A stretch of 64,000 nucleotides of DNA, from NCBI RefSeq assembly GCF_029873635.1, contig NC_080419.1:64081040-64145039 (forward strand), given 5' to 3'. The DNA is from Malania oleifera (Eukaryota; Streptophyta; Magnoliopsida; Santalales; Ximeniaceae). A program made the translations under genes and the position numbers. The notes beneath the pieces are model-generated. The model was not told where the DNA came from, searched no databases, and saw only the letters and a program-made list of their open reading frames with translations. Shown here piece after piece: positions 38,901 through 53,900 of this stretch. Positions within the stretch are counted from its first letter, which is position 1. Each line of letters begins with the position of its first letter.

Positions 38901-41900
38901 CTGTTAGAGATAATTAAATGATAAAAAAAGGATTTACAAGAAAACTTCCTGAAAAGATCCAAAACCCACACCTGAATATCCCTCCATTTAGAAGTGCTAC
39001 AACAATGGAAGTCCCAAGAAACAGCATCACCAGCTATTAACATAAAAGAAGAAATACAGGCATCATCAACCACGGAAGGATGGAAAAGATGCTGACAAAG
39101 ATTAGAGAAAGAAACATCACCCAGCGAAACATCCTCCTAAAAATAAATACATAAACCATGACCCAATTTATACCTAATGAAAGAACAAACAAAATATAAA
39201 TGTGCAAAATAAATTACCAAGGGCTCTCACAGGCATATCTTATCTTCGTAATAGAGTTGAATCTATTCCCCTACAAGCCAAAATTACTTATAATCACTTT
39301 GTGCAATGGGAGTTCATTCCCAAGGCAAACACCATAACCATGCATGTAACAAAGCAGTGTTTCTAGATACCAACTTATTGAACCCAAACCTTCTCACCCT
39401 TAGGCCCAGAGATGGCCTCCCAACCAAATGATCCCTCTTCTTTCCTGCTCGGAACCAGCATGAACTAGCAAATTTGTAGTGCTCTGTGAATTGATAGAAA
39501 GGGTTTAAAAAAGGTTTGATTTAGTGTCAATTAGGTATTCCCCCCCCCCCCCTCTTTTTTTTTGGGTTGGTTTCTTCATTTTTGAGGATTTATTGCCCTC
39601 TACTGTGTTGTAATTTCTTTATCTTCTTTCTTAGAACATTTTAATATCTAAAATAGATTTTTTTTTTAAATTTTCAACTCAGGAGTCCACTGTAGAATCA
39701 GCTTGGATCACAGTGCAAGCAATTTTTTCACAAAAGAGGAGCGATGTCACTTATACACTACTAGAAATTGCATGATATGCTTAACCTGAGAAAAAGCCTC
39801 TGTTTACATTTATTTACTACCATTTACATATTTGGGTAAACAAAGCATCATATTAGAGGAAGAATGAATACAACGAAGAGAGAAATAAAAACAGGGAGAA
39901 CAATATATCCTCCCAATACAAAAGGAAAACAGTTAGATGAAAAAGCAAATAATTACATGACAGATCTAATGGAGCAAAGCAACAATCCCGCCTGTAAATC
40001 TAACAGAGATACATGCTGAAAGAAGCCATTTGCAAACACCACAGCAATGCAAGAAACACCACTCTACTCCCAAGCAATTTAAGAATCCTAGCATTTCTAG
40101 CAGTTCTCTCTAACTGAATACACCAAATGATAGCCATAATTGAGCACCACCATAAAGCTTTTCTCTCCTTTAAGTCCTTTCCCTTACCAAATCCCATAAA
40201 TATAAGGGTAGAAATTAGAGAACCTCTGAAGAAGAGGGATTTTTGTGTTGTAATTAGTCTGTCATTTTTGCGTTGTATGGTTTTTTGGCCTTTTAATGCC
40301 TTTATAACTTTATATCTTCAATGTTTTAACTTGTCTTAATTCATATTGATAATTATTCAGGGATGCAGTATTTAAATTAATTTATTGTCTTCTATCCGTG
40401 GGCTAGGAATCTTCTAATGCAGGAACAGTCAAAGTTGATTCTGAGAAGGAAGTTCTTGATATTAGTGCAAAGGGTGCTGTGGTTTTTGTCATAGCGGCTT
40501 CAACTTTTCTGGTGCTGCTCTACTTTTTTATGTCATCTTGGTTTGTATGGCTGCTGATTGTACTCTTCTGCATTGGTGGTATTGAGGTACTGCATTTCTT
40601 ATAGATAATTCCTTGCTGCTATTTCTTATTGCTGAACTATGACAATTTTATCATACTACTGCGATGAAATTCAAGAGATGGTCACATTTTAAGACAAAAT
40701 GAAAAATTAATTGGTTTTATTTGGGATATTCTTTCTAATATAATTATTATAATCCATGCTGGGTTATTTTTTGGTTTAAAAATATTAAGATAGGGTTGGG
40801 CGTATTTGGGAATATTCTGTGTATTGGAATTGTTCTAATCCACTAGGAAGTGTGTCATGTGCATTGCATGTGATTTTATGTGAATATTATGATGTAAAAT
40901 ATTTTTATAATCCTTAATGAAGTTCATGTATATATATATTTTAAAAATCAATAACATATTATTATAATTTAGTTTATAAATATTAAAGTATGAATATTCA
41001 AAGTTACTTATAAAAAATTATATTTTATTTAAAATTATAAAATAAAAACATTGACTTGGGATACTCTTATGACACTAAGTAGATGTAGGGACAAGAAAAA
41101 TTTTAAAAATATATGACTTCTTCCGATGAAAATATTAATAAATCTATTCCAATTTCTAAATTGTGATTTGCTACCAAAAATATTTATTATAATTATTTTT
41201 TGTTTACTTAATGATCAATTAATGAGGTTTTTTTTTTTTCAAATAAATTATGTGGGAGTTCCTATAGGTCAATAAATTTTTTTTTGAAATTAAATTTTCA
41301 GAAGTTATATTATTATCTATCTAAATGATACTAGATACTTCAACATAAGTTTAGATGATATCAAAAGAATTAACCTATTTTATTTTGAGATATATCTTTT
41401 ACTTAGTCTTTACACTACATATTTATTTTTATATTTTTTAACTTGAATAGAATTTTACTGATACTATTTAAAATAAAAATTTTAATCATGTATCTATCTA
41501 ATTTTTCTTGAATTTTACTTTTCTAGAATTTTTTTTCTTATTTTTAAAATATTAATATTTTTTTTTCCTTGCAAAATGACTTATACTATTTGTATATAGT
41601 ACTGCTAGTTTAGTTTTTTTTTTTTAGCCAAATAAGGTTTTTTTTTTTTTTTTTGGGTTTGAACATTTAACTTATCCAAAATATATTTTATATATAATTT
41701 TATTTAATTTTGATTAAATTTACTTTATTTTAAGATTATTATCTTATTTTTAAAACATAAGGATATATATTTTTTTTCACAAAATCATTTATGCTATTTG
41801 TACTTTTATTAATTTATTGTACATACATTTATATATATATATATGTGTGTGTGTATTGCTGGCTTATTTTATTTTTTAACCACATGAAATTTTTTTTTTA

Positions 41901-44900
41901 ATTTTTAAATAAGAATTTCTAGACATTCTAAATGTAATTGTATCTAATTTTGGTGAATTATTTCATCATACAAATTTAATGCTTTTAGGAATATTTAGTC
42001 GATTTTATCTGGTTTTGTTAATTTTTCAGAAATTTTTTTTTTGACTTACTTTCAAAAGATAAGGATATTTTTGTCCAAAAAGTGTTTCACACTATTCGTG
42101 CTTCCGTATATGCTATAGATTCAGGAATATTTAATCTTACTTAAAAAAAAAAAAAAAAAAAAGGGATATTTTTGTTCAGAAAATGGTTTGCAGAAATTTC
42201 CACTTATATATGTAGCATGAAAATTTATTTCTTTTAGAAATGTTTAGTCTTTATTTATTTATTTATTTTTAAGATTAAGATATATAGGGTAAAAAAATTA
42301 ACTTTTAGGAATTTTTGGTCTTACTTTGAAAAGATAATGATCCACAAAATGATTTACAATATTTGTGCTTTTATATATAGTATAAATATGGGTTAAATTT
42401 ATGCATGGGTTTTGAGCTAGTAGTTGTTAAGGTGTTTAGTTTTGAGCAAGAATTCATTACATTGTGGGCTTGTTTCATTGGGATTTAGTAGATTATCAGT
42501 TGTAATTTGGAAAGTTATTTTCACTGAACATTCTTACTTTAGAAAGTTCTATTTTTTGTTAATCTTCTTAATAATCTAACAATGTTTTGTTCCTGTTTAT
42601 TTTAAGTCCAACAGGATTGTTTTATTGGGTTGCAAAACTAGCTTTCTATTTTAGAGTGATTTTATATCTTGTTGGTGTTGAAAGTTTGAGACTATAATTA
42701 GTGTTGGTTGCATTGGCTGCATGAAATTGAGACTATACTTTGGTTAGTGGAAACTTTCGAAGGATGACTGTCTGTGAATAGATACATATGTACATACATA
42801 CATAAATACATATATATTTTGATAAACAAAGAAATTTTATTAGAGATGCAGAATGTACAAGAAGAATAAAACAAAAACGAAAACACAGGGAGAAAAAATT
42901 CAGGATTTTAAGCAAGAGTATCAATTCCACTTTCATATCGCTAGTGCCAAAGAAGAATAAATCCATTAAGATTTTGGACTTTAGACCTATTAGCTTAGTT
43001 TCCAGTGTTTATAAAATCATCACTAAAGTTAGCTAATATGCTGAGTATGGTGCTTGATAAGACTATTTCTAAGGCTCAGAGTGTTTTGTGGGCGGTAGGC
43101 AAATTGTGAATGCCATTCTGGTTGCTAATGAGGCTGTGGAGGATATTCAAAGAAGGAAGAAGAAGGGAATCATCTTTAAGTTGGATTTTGAGAAAGCGTA
43201 TGATAGGGTGAATTGGAAGCTCCTGGATAAGAATTTTGTGAGGAAGTGGTTTGGCGAGAGATGGTGGGCATTGGATTAGATGTTGTTTGCATAATGTGAG
43301 CTACTCGATTTTAGTGAATAGCGAGTCTAAATATTGGTTTAAGGGTACGAGAGGGATTAGGAAAGGTGACCCTCTTTCCCCATTTTTATTTGTTTTAATG
43401 GCTGATACTTTGAGTAGGACCAGGATAGGGCAATGGTTAGAGGTTTAGTGAAAGGTATGGATGTGGGGAGAGAGGGGGTGAGGGTGTTGCACCTTCCGTT
43501 TTCCGATGATACTATCTTCTTTCTAGAGGATTGCAAACCCTCCTTTAAGAATATCTTGGGTCTCCTTCACGTTTTTGAGAAAGTTTTTGGGCTTAAGATT
43601 ACTATGGGGAAGAGCGGTATTGCAACTATCAATATGTCTATGGACTGTGTGAGGGAGTTATCTGCGGAGATGGGGTGTTGTGTTTCGGATTGACTGCTGT
43701 CCTATCTTGGGTTTCCTTTGGAGGGGTAACCCAGGATCTTCTAGCTTTTGGGATTCTATTGTGGAAAGGGTTACTAAGAGACTATATGGGTGGAAAGGCG
43801 CTCTTTTTTCTCTTGGTGGTAGAATAATGCTTATCCAAGCTCGTCTTTCTAGTATCCCTTTATATTTTCTTTCAAGTTTCAAGTTTCTGCTAATAAGATT
43901 GAGAAGATAAGATAATGAGGGATTTCTTGTGGTTGGTGGTTGGGGGTTTTAGGTATCATTTGGTAAGTTGGAGAGTGGTGGGTAGGTTAGGAGGTTGGTT
44001 TGGGTATTGAAAATTTGGTGTGTCTAAACACACAGCTCTTTTGGCTAAATGGCTTTGGTGGTTTCCGTTAGAGAATTATTCCCTTTGGCATTTGGTTGTT
44101 AAGTTTTAAGTATGGATTAGATGAGAATGGGTGGGATACTAATTTGAGATTGAGATTGAGATTGAGATTGAGAATGTCTTTGGAGAGTCTGTGGAAAGAT
44201 ATCTCTCAAAGTTATCCCCTCTTCATTCCCCATATTAAATTCCCAGTGTAAAAGGTAGTAATACCTGTTTTTTGGAACGATCCTTGGTTTAGGAATGTAG
44301 TTTTGTCCACGTCTTTTCTCACTTTTTTGCCTGAGCATAGGGCAAGATGGGTCCATCTTCTTTTATTGTTGATCTAGGTGGTCCTTTGCTTTCTTGAGAT
44401 TTTCACTTACATAGATCGCTAAACAATAGGGAGATGGTAGAGCCATCCTCTTTGCTAGTCTTATTGAATATCTGTCATTTTTCTTTAGAGGAGGATAATC
44501 TGTCTTGGTCTTTGGATCCTTTGGGGTTTTACTCTTGCAAATATTTTTGTGATTTCTTGAATAGGTCTAATTTATCTTTTCCTCTTTATAGTTCCATTTG
44601 GAAGGCCAAAGTCCCCTTTAAAATTAAGGCTTTTATCTAGTTGGTTGCGCTTGATAGAATTAATACCAATAACTTGCTGCAGGTTAGGAGACCTTTGAAT
44701 GCTATGTCTCCAGGCATCTGTGTTCTCTGTTTTAATTGTTCGGAATGTTCATTGCATTTGTTCGTTCATTGTGACTTTGTTTGGATGATTTGGAATAAGG
44801 AGTTTGAAGAGAGTCGAGGATTTTTTGAAAGTGTCTTTCACTGGCTTTGGCAGGAAATAGGAAAGGACAGCGCTATGGAATTTTTTTTTTTTTTCAGTCT

Positions 44901-47900
44901 TTAGGGGGTTGTGATGGAGCGTAATGTGCGCATTTTTCTAGAAAAGAAGTTGTCTCAGTTGTTGGTTTGGGAAAAGATACATTATTTGGATTCTCTTTGG
45001 TGCGCGAGACAAGGGAATTTTACTGGGGGGAGCTTTTCTAATTTTCAGCACGACTGGTATTATGTGTTGGAGTGTTGGTTTGTGCTGGTTTCTCTCTCTC
45101 TCTCTCTCTGTTATTTTTTAGTCTTTAGGTTGTTTCTTTGCTCTTTTTTTTTTTCATCTGGATTATCCAGACTATGTTGAGGAGATGTCTTGTTCTCCTA
45201 GCTGTATATTTGTATTCTATTATTGAAAATTTTCTTTTATTATCCAAAAAAAAAGAAAAAGAAAGAGAAAAATTTCTCATTTTGCATAAAAATAAATAAT
45301 TACCAGTTTCACAGTCTAAGCCCAAAACCAAACTCAATGCAAAAGAGTGAACGAGTCCAGCTGCATGTCTTCTAAAGAGATGTGGTGAAAAAAAACCATT
45401 TGCTGACACCCACAATGAAGAAAGGTAAGTCACCCTACTCCAAGCAAGTTACTGGAGATAGCCACTCCTTTGAAAATTTTGGCATTCCTTCCCATCCAAG
45501 CACACCAAATTATAGCCATAATTGAGCATCGCTGTAAAGATCTCCTATCCTTTCCGAACCTCTAAATGCGATGGTGAAAAATGCCTTCATGAGGATGGGC
45601 AAACCCAGTTCTCACCAAATATACCAAATAATTTATTTCAAAGAGCCCATGTCTAAGGAGAATGAAGAAACAAATGTGCACAAGGCTCTCCACTCCTCAA
45701 AGGACGCAAATACCTGGAGATGGTGCTTTATTGGGTTTTCTTTTCTGAAGCAAGTCATTGGTTAATATTCTTTCAAGTATTGCAGTACAAATGAAGGCTT
45801 TTATTTTCGAGGGAGTCAAACAATAGAAAAAGGATTTACTAGAGAATTTCCTGGAAGTGTCTTAATCTTCAAACCCTTTTGTCACTCCTCAAATGAGTAT
45901 GAAAAGAATAAAGCAACCAAGTCAAGAGGACCAACTCATTAATCTCTCTCTCATTGTGATTTCTTCCGAAATGGAAATTTCATGAAGGCCTTTCTCCGTG
46001 CAGAAAACGAAAAGCAGAAATAGGGGTATCATGGAGATTAGATAAATGAAAGATACGAGGGAATTCATTAAGGTTTGCAGCTCATCCCTTCATCCTATGC
46101 TTAGGCCCCTCTTCTCTCCTCAAGGGATTGCGTCCTGAATCTTCAATATGGAGTTCAAGCTGTAATGGTGATGATGTCCCTGCGATTGCAAACCAGATTT
46201 TAAAGTTTTATTTTGGTAGAAAACTTGATTTCTCTCCTCATCCTCAGCTCAATCATGTAAACTCAATTCACAGTTGCACCGCATGAATCCAAAGTAGAAT
46301 ACGATGAGATTTCGTTCAGTATTCGACACCAGTGAGCTTAGAGCAGATTTCTAGAAGGCCCAAACCAATTATAGCTTCATACGCTTTATTGGAAGTACAT
46401 TATTCAGAACCCTTTAGGCCCAAACCAATTATAGCAGATTGTAGGTGGCGATTTTAATGTAGTTAGGTTCCCTTAGGAAAAAATGGGGTGGTGGGGTTAA
46501 TGCCTTTATAGAAAAGTTTGATTTGGTTATCAGGGAGTGAATTGAGGGATCTTCCCTTAGGCAATGCCAATTTTACATGGTTAGTGGGTGGGGCTAGGGA
46601 GGTCGCTTGTAGAATTGATAGGCTTTTGCTTTCGATTAAGTGGGAGGAGGAGTTTCCTAATCTTTCTATAGTGGTATTACCTAGACCCACTTCTGATCAT
46701 TTTCCTATCTTGTTGGAACCTAGGAAAGTGCCTTGGGGTCCCACCCTGTATAGGTTCGAGAATTTGTGATTAGAGCATGGCTCCTTTTAGAACTTGGTTA
46801 GTGACTTGTGGAGTGAGGATGTGGAAAGGGGCTGGGAGGGGTTTAGATTTATGAAGAATTCGAAAGAAAATTTAAAAGTGTGGAATAGGGAGGAGGATTA
46901 AAAAGTCTATTATTCTAGGAGAGTTGGAAGAGTTAGAAAGGAAGGAGTGTGATCCATTCGAGGGACGAAGAGGTTAAAGGGTTTCTCTAAAGAACAAATT
47001 GGAAGAGCTAATTTTTAAGGATATGAGAAGTTGGAAGTAGAAGACAAAGTTTAAATGAGTTAGAGATGGTGACTGTAATTCTAAATTTTTTCACAGGATA
47101 GCCACTGGAAAAATGGCGAAGAATTTATTAGAGAGTTGGAGGTGGATAGGGGGTTTATTATCTTCGATTCTAATGTAATTGCCTCTTAAGAACACTGATT
47201 TTTATTATAATTTGTATACTGAGGAGGATGAGTGTAGATTGATAGTGGAAGGATTAGAGTGAGATCCTTTGCCTATTGATAAGATAGCTTGGTTAGAGAG
47301 AATTTTTGAGGAAGTGGAAGTTAGGGCTACAATTTTTGGGATTGAGAGGGATAAAGCTACTGGACTGGATGGTTTTAATTTAGCTTTTTATCTAGATTGT
47401 TGGGTGGTGGTGAAGAATGACCTCATGAAGGTTTTCAAAGAATTATCACCAAAGTGCTAGCTAAGAGGTTTAGTGTGGTGCTTGATAAGACTATTTCTTT
47501 CCGCCGCCCGGGGGGGGGGGGGGGTGGGGTAGACAAATTGTAGATGCAATCTTAATTGCGAAGAAACTGTTGAGGATATTAGGAGGAGGAAGAAGAAGAG
47601 GCTTGTTTTATATTGGGCTTCGAAAAAACTTACGACAGAGTGAATTGGAACTTTATAGATAAGATTTTTGTGAGGAAGAGGTTTGGAGAGAGATGGCATA
47701 GATGGATGAAAGGTTGTATGTCTAATCTGAATTTTGCGGTGATAGTGAATGTTGAACCCAAATCTTGGTTCAAGGCCACGAGGGGGATTGGACAAGGGGA
47801 TCCTCTTTCTATGTTTTTGTTTGTGCTAGTGGCTGATGTTTTGAGTGGGATGGTTGATAGGGCAGTAGATAGAGGTTTAGTGAAAAACCCTAAAGTGGGT

Positions 47901-50900
47901 AGGGAGGAGATCACGGTGTCGTGCCTAAAGTTTGCAGATGTTACTATCTTTTTTTCTAGAGGACCATAAGCCTTCTTTCATTTACATTTTGGGGCTTCTT
48001 CTAATATTTCAAAGGGTTTCGGGGGTTTTACAAATTTTGGTAAGAGTGGTATTGCAGCTATTAACGTGCGTGCAGGGTGTGTCAGGGAATTGGCCATGGA
48101 AGTTGGTGGCTGGGTTGGCCATTGTCCTCTCTAGGGGTTCCTTTGGGAGCTAATCCTAGATCATCTAGTTTTTGGGATCTAGTGGTGGAGAGAGTGTCCA
48201 AACATTTAGATGGGTGGAAAGGAGCCCTTTTTCTTTGGAAGTGAGGATTACTCTAATTCAGGCCTATCATTCTAGTATTTTTTTTTGTATTCTCTTTCTA
48301 TTTTTAAAATTCCAATAGGAATTCTTAATTTAATTTGGGTAGCATTAAAAGCTTTTTCATTAGAAAAATCTCTTGGTGGAAATTCACAAAGTTTTTTTAG
48401 GCAACAAATAGACAAATAATAAATCCAATGTTGGAATACAAATTTTGAAGTAATCAAAATCAGGATAATTCAACAAATTGGCTAATTTTTTATTAATGAT
48501 TTCCATTCCTTAATATTTTGAACTATTGCTAGTAGGATTGAAAGAATTATTACTTTATGAGAGATTTTCTTTGGTCAAGGATAATAAATCAACTCAAAAG
48601 GATTAGATGATGGAGCTTGAAGGGAGATAATATAGTAAAATTCAAAGATAAAATCACGAAAGAGTGTGATTGGATTGTATTGGATAAGGTAGATCATGGT
48701 TTTAAATCGCGGTAGCTGGTAGGGTAATGTAATAGTAATGGGTGTAATGGGAAGCGGGAGTAGCGGATGTTACATAGCAGGAAGCGGGTGTAACGATCGT
48801 GAATTTTTTTGAAGCACGCACAACCTTATGCATATTAGCGTACTTGCATGTTTTAAGTTTTTAGCCCTTATTAGAAAGAGTTTTAGTGTATTTTGGATCC
48901 TTTAGTTCGAGTAACTAAGATAATTGGTAAGGGCAACAAGTTTACATTTGTTTTAAACCACCATTGATAGAAAAATTACGTGTGTGTGCATATTTATACT
49001 TCTCATTGTTCTTATCTGTGATAAATTCATGTGTGCTAAATTAATTAATAAAACAAAATACATTATATAATCCATTAAACTATTAGACACCTAAGACATA
49101 CGAATAATACAAATATAAAATAGCTAGAAAAGAAAGAAGGCAGAAGTTGAAAAATATAGAACATAAATATCACATTACTGATATTCTCAAAATAAAATAT
49201 TTTCCTAACAAGTTAGTATTTTAAAGTTGTTAATTAATGCATCGCTTACTAGTATTTAAAGAAATAGTAAATTTTGTATCATTGTCACCTCATTATAATC
49301 TTTTCCCCCTCTCGCCACGTGGTATATTGAGAATGATTTATGAAAGAGAGGGAAAAAGTGAGAAGAAAAATTAAAAAGTAAAAAGTAAAATAAATTTTTT
49401 GGTGTAACAATCCTGTAGCGGTAACGTAACTTCTGTAGTGACCTAAAAACTGTTACATAATGTTCGCAGCCTTTATTTAAAACCATGAAGTAGATGCAAA
49501 TACTGTTTCGAATAAAATGGCTAATCCTATCTTAAGGATAGTAAAAGAGGTTTTAGGAGTTCAAAGAAAGATACTTGAGTAGGAAAGAAAGTTGATGGTA
49601 GGATCAAGAAGTCCAAAACACTGTAAGGCAAAAAGAATTTCATATAAAATATGGCAAAATTGTAAAAATATAGAAAATCTTGAAAAATATAAAGAGGGGA
49701 GAAAAAATGAAAAAAAAACTATTAGTGAAGCTAAACATAGAGCTTATGATACTTTATATGCTAGATTAGATACAAAAAGGAGAAAAAGACATTTATAAAC
49801 TTGCTTGGGCTGGAGAAAGAAAATGCAAAGATTTAGGTGATGTAAAATGTATAAAGGATGAGAATGATAATGTCTTAACTATAGAAAAGAAGACATAAAA
49901 GAGACGTGGCGAAGTTACTTTGATAAGTTGTTTAATGGAAACCAAAGTGAAAGATTAAACTTGAAAGTGACAAATGAGGAGAAGACTAAAATTGGAGATT
50001 TATTCACAAAATTAGAGTTGTTAAAGTTAAGATGACCTTAAAAAAGATGAAAAACGAGAAATCTATAGGATCAGATAAAGTACCAATTGAAGTTTTGAAA
50101 TGTTTAGGGGATAAAGGAAACATTTGGTTAACTAATCTATTCAACATTATTATAAAAGCCAAGAAAATGGTAGAAGAATGGAGGGAAAGTACATTAATAC
50201 CTTTATAAAAAAACAAAGGAGATATTCAAAACTGTAATAACTATCGTGGAATTAATATTATGAGCCATTCATGAAATTATGGGAAAGGGAAATTGAACAT
50301 AGAATAAGACTAGAAAGGGAATTTCAGAAATTCAATTTGATTTTACGCCTGAGAGATCAACAATAGAAGCTATTTATCTTTTAAGAAGCTTCTTGGAAAA
50401 GTTTAGGGAAAAGGAAAAGAACTTGCATATGGTTTTTTGTTGACCTAGAGAAAGCTATGATAGAGTACCTATGAAAGTTCTTTGGTGGGTCTTAGAAAAA
50501 AAAGGGGGTTTGCAGTAGATATACTGACGTCATTAAGGATATGTCTAATAGAGTAGTGACTAGGAATCTAGAGATTTTCGAATCACAATAGGTGTACATC
50601 AAGGTTCTACTTTGAGTCCTTATCTTTTTACTTCAGTGATTGATGAACTTACTAGGAATATTCAAAATGAGATCCCTTGGTGTATGTTGTTTGCAGATGA
50701 TATCGTGTTGATTGATGATAGTAGGAGCGGAGTGGAATCTAAGGTAGAACATTGGAGAGTCACATTAGAGTCTATAAGGTTTAGGATACGTAGGAATAAG
50801 ACAAAATATATGAAATGTAATTTTAGTAATGTAAGCAATAGTAGTGGAGAGAAGATTAAACTTGATAATCAAGAGATTAATAGCATTAATAGTTTTTAAA

Positions 50901-53900
50901 TATTTTGGATATATTATACAAGCAGAAGAGGAAATTGAAGAAGACATAGTATTTAGAATTAAAGCAAATCGGGTAAAATGGAGGAGTGCGTTAGGTTTGT
51001 TGTGTGATCATAGAATATCCTTAAAATTTAAAGGAAAGTTTTTTAAGACGGTAATAAGTATTTATTATGGTTCAGAATGTTAGGCAACCAAGAAACAATA
51101 TGTATAAAATGTTAAAAGTTGTTGAAATGCAAATGTTAAGGTGGATAAATGCACATTAAAGATAAAGTAAAAAATGAGCATATATGCAATAATTTAGGCA
51201 TAGCCCCCATCGAAGACAAGATAAGGGAGGGGCGGCTTAGATGGTTTGGGCATTTGAAATGCAGGCCTAGTAGAGTATCTGTGAGGAGGAGTGAATTAGT
51301 TATCGTTTGTGGAATGAAAGGGGTAGGGGTAGGCCTAAAATGACTTGGAATAAGGTAGTGAGGAAGGACTTAATAGCCCTTTATCTAATAAAGGAAAACA
51401 CTCTTGATCGGGTGAATTGGCAGAAAAGGATTCATGTAGTCGACCCCACCTAGTTACTTAAGGCTTGTTGTTGTTGTTGTTCTTTAGTTAGCGGTAGCGG
51501 GTTCTAGGGATCATTTGGTGAGTTGGGAGGTGGTTTGTAGGACTAAGAGGGAGAGTGGTTTGGGTTTTAGATGTTCTTTGAAAAGTCCATGGAAAGTTAT
51601 ATCTCAGATTTACCCTCTCTTTATTCCCCATGCTAAATTTGTTCTAGGTAAGGGCTATATTATCCATTTTTGGAAAGACCTATGGATGGGGAATGTTGTT
51701 TTGTCCACCTCTTTTCCTCACCTTTTTCACTTGAGCTCAGGGCAAAATAATCCCATTTCTTCATTTAGAGTAGACTTGGGTGGTCCTTTACCCTCATGGG
51801 ATTTTCATTTAGGAGCCCCTGGAATGATAGGGAAACTATTGAGTTATATTCCTTGTTGATTATGTTGAATAATTGTAGGGTATCTTCCGAAAATGATGAC
51901 ATATTGGTTGTTGGATTCTTCGAGAGTCTATTCTTGTAAATCTTTCTTTGAATTCTTGGTTGGGACAAATTTCTCTTTTACTCTTTACAAGGTTATATGG
52001 AAGGTCAAAATCCCCCCTAAAATTAAAGCTTTTCTTTGGTTGGTTGTTCTTAATAGGATAAATACTAATGACGACTTGTAGATGGGTAGACCTTTAAAGG
52101 CACTCCTTCCTGATATATGTATGCTTAGCTTTAATTGTTTAGGGTATTTTTCAGTCCTTTTCATGCACTACGATTTTGCATGGAAGGTTTGGAACAATTT
52201 ATTCAATTACTTTGAAGAGAGCTGGGTTTGTCCTAGAACAGTGGAGAAGTTCTTGGCAATTTCTTTTGTCGGGTTTAGAAGAAAGAAGGAAGGAATTGCA
52301 TTATGGAATTGTGCTTTATTTGCAATGTTTTGGGGCTTGTGTAAGGAACGTAATTTGCGTATATTTTTAGGGAAGAAGTTACCATATTGGTTGGTGTGGG
52401 AAAAGATTCTTTATGGTGTATGGGCTATGGAAATTTCAAGGGAATGTGTGTTTCAAATGTTCAGTGCGATTGTCAGTCTCTTCTTAGGGCATCTTGTGTT
52501 TCTTTTTTCTTTTTCTTTTTTTTTTTTCCAATTTTCTTTTTTGGTTTTCCTGATTATCTTATCAGACTTTTCTAAGGAGATGTCTTCTCTCTTGATTGTA
52601 AATTCTTTCTTTATCTAATGAATTTATTTTTCTATTCCAAAAAAAAAAAAAAAAATAGACAAGGGAATTTAACGAACAAAGGCATCCCCCGCCCAATGGT
52701 CTTCCCCAAACTAAATTTGCTCCCCATTGCTCACTGAGTACTAGATGTTAGGAAGGGAATAATCATAAATCTGAGATACAAACTTCCAAGGACTCAAAAC
52801 ATATAATATGACTTCTAAAGACTCAAATCAATAATATTATTTCTCACTCGACCAACCCCCCCATTTTGTATTATTCCAAATTTGCTTCGAGTTACCTTAT
52901 GCTGGAGAGAATTAGGTTCTATAGGAAAGTGCTGTAACCATTTCCCCACCAAATATATGTTTTTGGACACCAAACTACGTAGACCCAAGCCTCCCTCCTT
53001 TTAGGCCTACACAGAGTCTCCCACCCTGCAAGATGATCTCTACTACCCTTGCCCCAACTCTCCCATAAGAAATCCCTCATAATCTTCTCCAGCCTCTGTG
53101 CCAACCTCAAAGGGATTCTAAACAGAGAAAGGTAATACAAAGGTATAGACGATAAACTAGTGTGAATAAGGGTAATACGATCCCCTAGAATGAAGAGAGC
53201 TCCTTTTGAACCCTCTAATATCCTAGCTACTCTTTCAAAAGCAGGGTTTCAAAAGGAGTCAACATTACAACTACCACCTAAGGGGACACCTGAATACATA
53301 ATAAGCCAAGTCAAAATGGCAAACCCTGCTAACCTAACAAAAGGATCCATATTTATACCCAAACCAACCACTCCTAGAAAAATTAATTTTCAGCCCATAC
53401 GCTTTCTCCAATATCTGTAAGATTGTCAACAAATTAGAGAAACAACCCTCATAATCAAATAGAAAGAGAATAGTATCATCTGCAAACTGAAGGTGCGAAA
53501 TGGTGCATTCCTCATTACCTACCTTAATTCCCTCCATGAACCCTCTATTTACACTTGTCTCAATCATTCTACTTAAACCATCCACCACAATGGTCAAAAG
53601 GAAAAGAGAGAGAGGATCTCCTTGTCTTAGGCCCCTAGACGCACAAAACCAAGACTTAGCCTTGCTGTTAACTAAGACATAAAAGGTCACAGAAAATAGG
53701 CACCCTCTAATCCATTTCCTTCACCTCAGACCAAAACCTTTTCTAGCCATGACCTTTTCCAAGAAACTCCAACTCATCCTATCATAAGTTTTTCAAAGTC
53801 CAATTTCAACACAAGCCCACTCTTCTTTCTTTGAATGGCATCCTCCACCACCTCATTAGCTATCAGGGCATCGTCTTGGATTTTTCTATTACCTATAAAG

